A DNA stretch of 64,000 bases from Mesocentrotus franciscanus (taxonomy: Eukaryota > Echinodermata > Echinoidea > Camarodonta > Strongylocentrotidae): contig CP137680.1 in NCBI GenBank assembly GCA_037976565.1, forward strand, positions 12,697,804-12,761,803. The letters run 5' to 3'. The notes under the pieces are model-generated. The model had not been told where the DNA came from. It made no database searches and was given only the letters and a program-made list of their open reading frames with translations. Every line of letters starts with the position of its first letter. Position 1 is the first letter of the stretch. Position numbers and translations under genes: made by a program. Positions 60,101-64,000 of the stretch are shown piece by piece.

Positions 60101-62978
60101 CCTCCATTGATTACACTCCAAGCTTTAGAAAGAAAATAGGTTAAAAGAGACAAGCAAAATTATTCTTAATGACTTCCTGTCTGATTTTCCTTTATGAGGA
60201 TAATGAGCCAACATGCAATTTACATTACAAAGAGGCACGTGTGCAGGGAGTTCGCTAAATTCAGCAAACTCCATGTATATTATTAAACTAATTGCTAAAA
60301 TCGTAAAGTAAGTATCAAATTGGCAAATTGTGCACCGCATGTATTTACATTTCAGGCAAACATCGCGATCTCTTGTAAGAGGTCAGCATTTTTGTGATGT
60401 GAATGGCATGTTAGCTCATTTTCATCAGGAACACGAGGAAGGTAAGCACATGGCTATCAGCTTTTTTTTTTTTGTTCAAATTATTGACTGATTTCAAAGT
60501 GCTTTGTACGAGAAGAAAGAGAAGAAAGAAAAGACCAGTGTGAAGCCAGTGTGCAAGGTTTTTCGGGCATGCGAAGGGGCGATTACAATTAATACAAATA
60601 ACTTGTTAAGGTTTTGTTAACATCACTATGCTACTATGCATGCACTAGTATAGAACTAGTACTACTACACTACTAGCCTGAGCTGAGCTGAGCTGAGCTG
60701 AGCCGAGGTTCAGGTTTCCGAATTCGTTAAAGCTCATATTCTAGGACAATAAATGTCCATTAATTTGGTACCTACGGCAAGCCTATGCTATTTCGAAGTT
60801 GTTCATTTTCATTGCATATCACAAAAATCTTCTAGCTACTGGATATCCTCAATTGAAATGTCGAAAAATAGCCTCCTCTCTTTGCCTAGAAAGTCAGTCA
60901 CGGAGCTGGTCCACTATTTGTGACGTCACGCCCGGGACGAGTATATTCACGTACCCGGATGTTCCATAGAAAACATGGGCAGAGAGATACGAATTTCTGC
61001 TATTTAGTTTCAAAGTTTAGTTTCATAACTCTATGTAGAATTCTTCACCTTCCCTAATATTTCATAGTACTAATATCAATTCCCTTTTTCAGAATTATGA
61101 CATAAACAAGCCAACGATGCGCTATTAGTCGATATTTTCACCATGTAATTTTGTTTGAGTGTGTTGAATTTGGTGAGATTGTTTTCGTGTGCTCGGTAAT
61201 AAGTAGATCCGGTCGTTTGGCTTCGTTCGAGTCTTTCTCGCGTTCGGTCTAGCTCGCTTTATACATATACACTTTCGATTCACGTACGGTACATATTATA
61301 TAATTATTGATAATGGCTGGAGAGTTTGACGAGAACGATCTTTTTATGGATTTTGAAGAGTTTATGGAGAAAGAAGATGAAAGTAATGAAGGAAAAAGGG
61401 ACGATAGTGCAGACGAGGATGATGGAAGTTGGGCTGAGGACGCAAGTACAAGTGGGGAGAAGACGATAGAGAAGTCGGAGAGCAAGGAGATGTCGACGTT
61501 CCTGCAGCCGGGCCGGGAGTAGCGGCAGTAGCACCTAGCGCTCTAGACCGAAGATTTCTGTCTCTTTCGTTCGTTAGCCTCTGATTTGGGTAGGGTCGGC
61601 TCCTCTCTTTAGAGACAGAAGCCGACCATAGTGACTGCATTGCAAACTACTGCTCGCGTCCGAGCATTAAACTAATGCCCCAAATACTACATTTTACCCG
61701 ATGCATATCCGATGCATTTATTATTGTAAATTAGGCCTAGGCTAAACTACATCGGTTCCACTTACCAGATTGACTGTATGATGCGTTTAAGGGTCTTTTT
61801 CCGATCATCGCCGAAATTGAGCTCCAGGCCATGTTAAAATTCTTGCAGCCGTATTTTAAACTGTTACTGCGCATGGAGGAAGATGACGTCATCCATTGAC
61901 AGTAACACTTTAAAATACGGCTGCAAACATTTCAACACGGAGCTCAATTTCGGCGATGTACGTTCAACAAGCCGCCTAGAGCAGCGGCCTGGTCTTACCT
62001 GCCAATTCCGCTCGCTTCACGAACGTTCGTGCAAGAGCCGTATCACTTAATTGCGGATGAATATCGCTCATAGACGTCGTCCGCTAAATAGAGGAAGCTC
62101 GATCTTGTTCAAGTGTGATATATATATTTAAAACAAATATTTAACTGGTTCTGTATCCTTTTTTGAGGCAGTCAAACACATCCATGATAATTACAGTCAC
62201 AGTTCTAGGCCTACTATTCACAAAAACTGCTCCTGTACCTTATCTGATGACAAGATAATGTATATGTACACCCACCTATTCATACCTGCATATGATTTAA
62301 CCTTATTTTCCAAGCAGTAAACCCGTCTTAAAACTCTACCAAAAAGGATAATGTGAGGATATAAAAAGAAATCAGCGACTGGAAAACGTTGCTTAGTTAT
62401 TCTTCATTCAAATAAAAACAGAAAATCTATCACATAAACTCGTTAACAAGAAAAATTCTAAGCTCTAACAGGATAGCATTTACGTGGGCATATCATTGGC
62501 ATTCACTCACTCAGCCCATGATCCCGGTCGTGACGTCAAGAATAGAGGACCCGCAATTCCGTGCATTTCCGGGTTTCCGACTTCGAGATTTTGGTGGAGT
62601 TTACTCGCATAAATTTACTATTCTGAATTTTTTTTGTCGGTTGAACGCCATTTAGTGTTATTTTGGGGGTTAAAAGCTTTCTATTGATGTGATTATCTCA
62701 ATATTTGGGATTATCCTAGAATTTCACCTTTAATTCCATGCCGCCTGCGCCTGCCGGGGGCTGCCGCCCCGTCTCGTTCGTTTGTGCCTTGCCAGGCGCA
62801 GGCCAAGGCCAAGTCATGCATGAGACACAAAACAAAGCTATGGTTTAGTGGTTTACTCACCCTTTTCTGTTGCATTTGTGAACGGCCATGTGTTGATTAC
62901 AAGTGGCAGCACACATTCCACATAAAATGGACCGGTAATCAGAAGGGAAAGAAAGGTTGCCGAAAAAATAACATTCAT
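51086..62978 (-). CDS. AGA: aspartylglucosaminidase, N4-(beta-N-acetylglucosaminyl)-L-asparaginase, 10 exons, 350 aa
   Basis: Joined exons (minus strand): 62978-62861, 60122-60017, 57723-57676, 57101-56989, 56039-55979, 55549-55498, 54407-54208, 53645-53538, 53020-52887, 51198-51086. All are GT-AG and 1053 nt close in frame. The enzyme is an N-terminal nucleophile hydrolase that cleaves the GlcNAc-Asn bond of glycoasparagines in the lysosome. Visible features: signal peptide (about residues 1-22), PLVINTWPF with Trp31, [12 protein letters not shown], autoproteolysis site HDTIGM with D205|T206 (T206 becomes the nucleophile), GGTSTNG, GRVGDSPI with R234 and D237, GTGDGD and MMRFLP. T206, R234 and D237 have the same numbers as I recall for the 346-aa human enzyme, so this is an intact full-length orthologue. 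A sequon at N35 (NAT) corresponds to a human glycosylation site. My recollection is that the human gene has 9 exons. Confidence 0.97.
51199..52886 (-). other. AGA: AGA intron 9
   Basis: Holds the TTAA-flanked element at 52316-52862 and a diverged internal similarity at 51715-51790 and 51820-51900 (AAGGTTGGTTGGGC / TAGGTTGGGTGGGT). No gene. Confidence 0.5.
52316..52862. mobile_element. TTAA-flanked TIR element beside AGA exon 9
   Basis: 547 bp. Ends AGGAAAATCTAACC and, from the right, AGGGAAATCCAACC, both flanked by TTAA. Fragments with related right ends lie near 38235-38260 and 56720-56752. Non-coding. Confidence 0.7.
52887..53020 (-). CDS. AGA: AGA exon 9 (residues 269-313)
   Basis: Encodes [40 protein letters not shown] and KY, matching the human segment Y.AVE.MR.G..P..AC. 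A TTAA-flanked element ends about 24 bp from the donor at 52886-52885. Confidence 0.95.
53538..53645 (-). CDS. AGA: AGA exon 8 (residues 233-269)
   Basis: Encodes [16 protein letters not shown] with substrate-binding R234 and D237, then [17 protein letters not shown], the oxyanion-hole and core-strand region. Confidence 0.97.
53646..54207 (-). other. AGA: AGA intron 7
   Basis: AT-rich sequence in which nothing was recognised. Confidence 0.5.
54208..54407 (-). CDS. AGA: AGA exon 7 (residues 167-233, catalytic autocleavage site)
   Basis: Encodes the end of the alpha chain (CGPYTPLK...), a charged linker, HDTIGM at 204-209 with autocleavage between D205 and T206, then [14 protein letters not shown] of the beta chain. 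Confidence 0.97.
54408..55497 (-). other. AGA: AGA intron 6
   Basis: AT-rich intron with a short A run near 54829. No repeat family or ORF of note. Confidence 0.5.
55498..55549 (-). CDS. AGA: AGA exon 6 (residues 149-166)
   Basis: Encodes [17 protein letters not shown]; the NCQPN motif is the landmark in the alpha chain. Ends in phase 0 at GTGAGT. Confidence 0.95.
55979..56039 (-). CDS. AGA: AGA exon 5 (residues 129-148)
   Basis: Encodes [17 protein letters not shown], matching AT.FA..MGF..E.L.T. Phase 1 in, phase 2 out at GTATGT. Confidence 0.94.
56280..56752. mobile_element. TTAA-type element fragment in AGA intron 4
   Basis: The right end GGGTGGACTTCCCCTTTAA resembles the terminus of the 52316-52862 element, and internal TTTCCTATTTTCAATCGGAT resembles its interior. 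The left end is lost or unrecognised. Confidence 0.4.
56989..57101 (-). CDS. AGA: AGA exon 4 (residues 91-128)
   Basis: Encodes [20 protein letters not shown] and [17 protein letters not shown], matching the family's VGAVG..RRIKNAI.VAR....T.HTLLVGE block. Confidence 0.96.
57676..57723 (-). CDS. AGA: AGA exon 3 (residues 75-91)
   Basis: A 48-nt exon coding [16 protein letters not shown], nearly invariant in the family. Phase 2 at both ends. Confidence 0.96.
58245..59033 (-). mobile_element. Helentron-like element, family 1, inverted copy in AGA intron 2
   Basis: Read on the minus strand: TATGCCTCCGCTACAAAGTA start at 59033, a short microsatellite, about five units, subterminal GGCGGAGGCAT, hairpin CGACTGCGCGCAGT and CATCTAG at 58248-58245. 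It has a complete set of ends, like copy 1. Confidence 0.65.
59450..59997 (-). mobile_element. Helentron-like element, family 1 relative, 3' truncated
   Basis: The minus-strand 5' end (TTATGCCTCCGCC with hairpin) lies at 59997, followed by a GTCC/GTAC microsatellite and three units with GACCTTTGACCT-type cores. The 3' hairpin and CTAG end were not found; the left boundary is approximate. Confidence 0.5.
60017..60122 (-). CDS. AGA: AGA exon 2 (residues 40-75)
   Basis: Encodes [19 protein letters not shown] then [14 protein letters not shown], the conserved region with disulfide cysteines. The acceptor is CTAAAG and the donor GTAAAT. The 5' end of a repeat element lies only about 20 bp beyond the donor. 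Confidence 0.96.
60672..60706 (+). repeat. GAGCT pentanucleotide repeat
   Basis: Five to six GAGCT units in AGA intron 1. Confidence 0.8.
61307..61522 (+). CDS. orphan acidic ORF in AGA intron 1 (opposite strand)
   Basis: A 71-residue open frame. Its second ATG (61313) opens [20 protein letters not shown], continuing as an Asp/Glu/Ser-rich sequence that ends FLQPGRE-stop. The region is more GC-rich than its surroundings. Acidic leaders of this kind occur in first exons of some DNA-transposon proteins, but no conserved domain follows in frame. It could also be a random or decayed frame. Confidence 0.25.
   Translation: MIMAGEFDENDLFMDFEEFMEKEDESNEGKRDDSADEDDGSWAEDASTSGEKTIEKSESKEMSTFLQPGRE
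61806..61958. mobile_element. foldback element, 153 bp
   Basis: Arms CATCGCCGAAATTGAGCTCC and complement, with inner TTTTAAACTGTTACTG / CAGTAACACTTTAAAA, around a loop with GATGACGTCATC. It ends about 40 bp from the donor of the possible alternative AGA exon. Confidence 0.8.
61999..62071 (-). CDS. possible alternative first exon of AGA (or first exon of an unrecognised nested gene)
   Basis: On the minus strand an ATG at 62071 opens [20 protein letters not shown] then AELA, and meets a strong donor GCAG|GTAAGAC after 73 nt, in phase 1. That is the same phase as AGA exon 1, so it could splice in frame to AGA exon 2 at 60122. The product would lack the signal peptide. Codon use looks coding, but no homologue is recognised and a separate nested gene is possible. 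Confidence 0.4.
62861..62978 (-). CDS. AGA: AGA exon 1 (signal peptide, residues 1-39)
   Basis: The start chosen is at 62978 because it places a hydrophobic signal peptide ([18 protein letters not shown]) directly before [16 protein letters not shown]. An in-frame ATG at 63053 would add 25 charged residues and bury the signal. Donor GTGAGT, phase 1. Confidence 0.93.
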
Positions 62979-63028
62979 TTCGCTTTTTTTTTCTCGCCCG
63001 GCCGGGTTTGCATTCGTCAAACGAAAAA

Positions 63029-63075
63029 TGATCACCTGACCGATCACATGCATGCTGAACTTGCAGTCACGTGAT
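63029..63075. promoter_or_regulatory. E-box / CLEAR-like cluster upstream of AGA
   Basis: Within 51-98 bp upstream of the AGA start codon are TCACCTGA (63031-63038), TCACATGC (63044-63051) and GTCACGTGAT (63066-63075). The last matches 9 of 10 bases of the CLEAR element GTCACGTGAC bound by TFEB/MITF-type factors in lysosomal gene promoters. AGA is a lysosomal enzyme, so the position and gene type agree. Binding is inferred. Confidence 0.55.
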
Positions 63076-63271
63076 GTGGTCTCGATTGAAGCTCCTCAAA
63101 AGATCGCTTATTTCTTAATAAAGCATAGTTATTCATTATTTTGAAAAATAATAGAATTGATTAATTTTCAAAGGAAGAGAATACTTATCCACGGATACTG
63201 TGCTAAATTTTTGGTTCATATAAAATTTATAAATTATAAGTATTATAATTTTCCTCCCTCTTACAGGAAGA

Positions 63272-63343
63272 TCCCGTGTGGTCTAGTGGTTAGGATTCGT
63301 GGTTTTCACCCACGCGGCCCGGGTTCGATTCCCGGCACGGGAG
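63272..63343 (+). tRNA. tRNA-Glu (anticodon TTC)
   Basis: A 72-nt cloverleaf: 7-bp acceptor TCCCGTG/CACGGGA, D arm with A box TGGTCTAGTGG, anticodon stem CGTGG/CCACG enclosing TTTTCAC (anticodon TTC), T arm CCGGG-TTCGATT-CCCGG with a perfect B box GGTTCGATTCC, and discriminator G. No intron or CCA is encoded. A run of T from about 63350 provides a Pol III terminator. It closely follows the animal tRNA-Glu consensus, so it looks functional. Confidence 0.96.
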
Positions 63344-64000
63344 ACCGATATTTTTTTCTTTTCTTTTTAAAATAGTGCAAGTATTATTGTTTTTCCTCTT
63401 TATATTATAAGAAGTAAATTTGTGCACTGCGACCTCGCAAATCTTCAAAAATATTCTCGCTCGCAAATGAATATTCAGACCGTCACACCCCAACTGCAAA
63501 GTGTGATGCTTGAGCATTATCAAGTTGGACCAAACAAGTATCAAAATTATCTGTGATATTTAATCACATGTATAGGGGTATAATTATACCAATGTCTAAA
63601 AATTGCCTATTTTCGCTTTGACGTTTCCATTTGTAGGTGCCCCCGTTTTTTTCAGAAAGTGCCCTTTTTTGTTGGTTCCCCCACACCCCTTTGGAAGAGG
63701 CTCCAGCCGCCGCCCCTGCTTATATTAACACCTTTAATTGTTTTCACCATAAACATGATAAAGATAGTACATAATTATGTATACTTGTACATATGTATAC
63801 TTGAGTATAATGTAATAGTCAAAACATCACTGTGTGAAGGCGGATCCGGTCGATATTGGTACGATAATCATTGACATGTCACAACTGCTTCAATGGGGGA
63901 AAGGCGTGTCCGATTTCTTCTCCCTGATTGGATCCGTCTTATCCTCAAGAAATACAAATGCAGGTTCGAACTCGCAACCTTTTAAGTGAGAACTTCATTT
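63344..64000. other. region beyond the tRNA gene
   Basis: AT-rich flank. A TTTTTTT run at about 63350-63360 probably terminates the tRNA. No further gene was recognised. Confidence 0.5.

Larger units (their letters stand above)
60123..62860 (-). other. AGA: AGA intron 1
   Basis: 2.7 kb with the GAGCT repeat, two related TGACGTCA-containing stretches (about 60890-60970 and 62520-62610), the acidic ORF, a foldback element and the possible alternative first exon. It is more GC-rich and CpG-rich around 61200-62100 than the rest of the window. Confidence 0.6.

Noticed and set aside
60672..60706. GAGCT repeats resembling immunoglobulin switch motifs
   Set aside because: Only five or six units in an intron, with no immunoglobulin context; a plain microsatellite.
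62979..63053. Upstream in-frame AGA start at 63053
   Set aside because: Would place charged residues ahead of the signal peptide; the start at 62978 gives a normal secreted N-terminus and human-like residue numbering.

Overview
This is a gene-poor, AT-rich, intron-rich animal window. The gene content, short exons in long repeat-filled introns, and several dispersed repeat families suggest a marine invertebrate deuterostome, most likely an echinoderm such as a sea urchin. That placement is an inference from general character, not a database match.

Two protein genes can be assembled completely by eye, with every splice site canonical and every reading phase closing. (1) Plus strand, 7470-45992: a 16-exon gene for a 1109-residue member of the SLC6 (neurotransmitter:sodium symporter) fold family. 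It has an unusual acidic N-terminal extension of about 390 residues, and most residues that bind Na+ and Cl- or form the extracellular gate in classical SLC6 transporters are replaced. (2) Minus strand, 62978-51086: a 10-exon gene for a 350-residue lysosomal aspartylglucosaminidase (AGA), with signal peptide, autocleavage Asp-Thr at 205/206 and conserved substrate residues. The two genes are convergent and separated by about 5 kb (45993-51085). A tRNA-Glu(TTC) gene lies at 63272-63343, about 290 bp upstream of the AGA start codon. A phase-compatible possible alternative first exon for AGA sits at 61999-62071.

Layout. 1-7429: upstream region with repeat remnants and a hAT-type MITE, no convincing gene. 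7430-8283: SLC6 exon 1. 8284-22277: 14-kb intron 1 with another hAT MITE, a SINE and microsatellites. 22278-45992: the remaining 15 exons. Their introns hold two Helentron-like tandem-repeat families (31056-34791, 36622-38165), many hairpin or TIR DNA elements, and two places where the start of a real exon is tandemly repeated upstream as a broken copy. 45993-51085: SLC6 3' region, a 62-bp minisatellite, and a SINE. 51086-62978: AGA with two more Helentron-like copies and a TTAA-flanked element in its introns. 62979-64000: AGA promoter with an E-box cluster resembling CLEAR sites, then the tRNA.

The most interesting signals are the ion-site-degenerate SLC6 protein, the twin partial exon duplications inside its gene, the Helentron-like elements that carry arrays of DR1 nuclear-receptor half-sites into the introns of both genes, and the possible leaderless AGA isoform.
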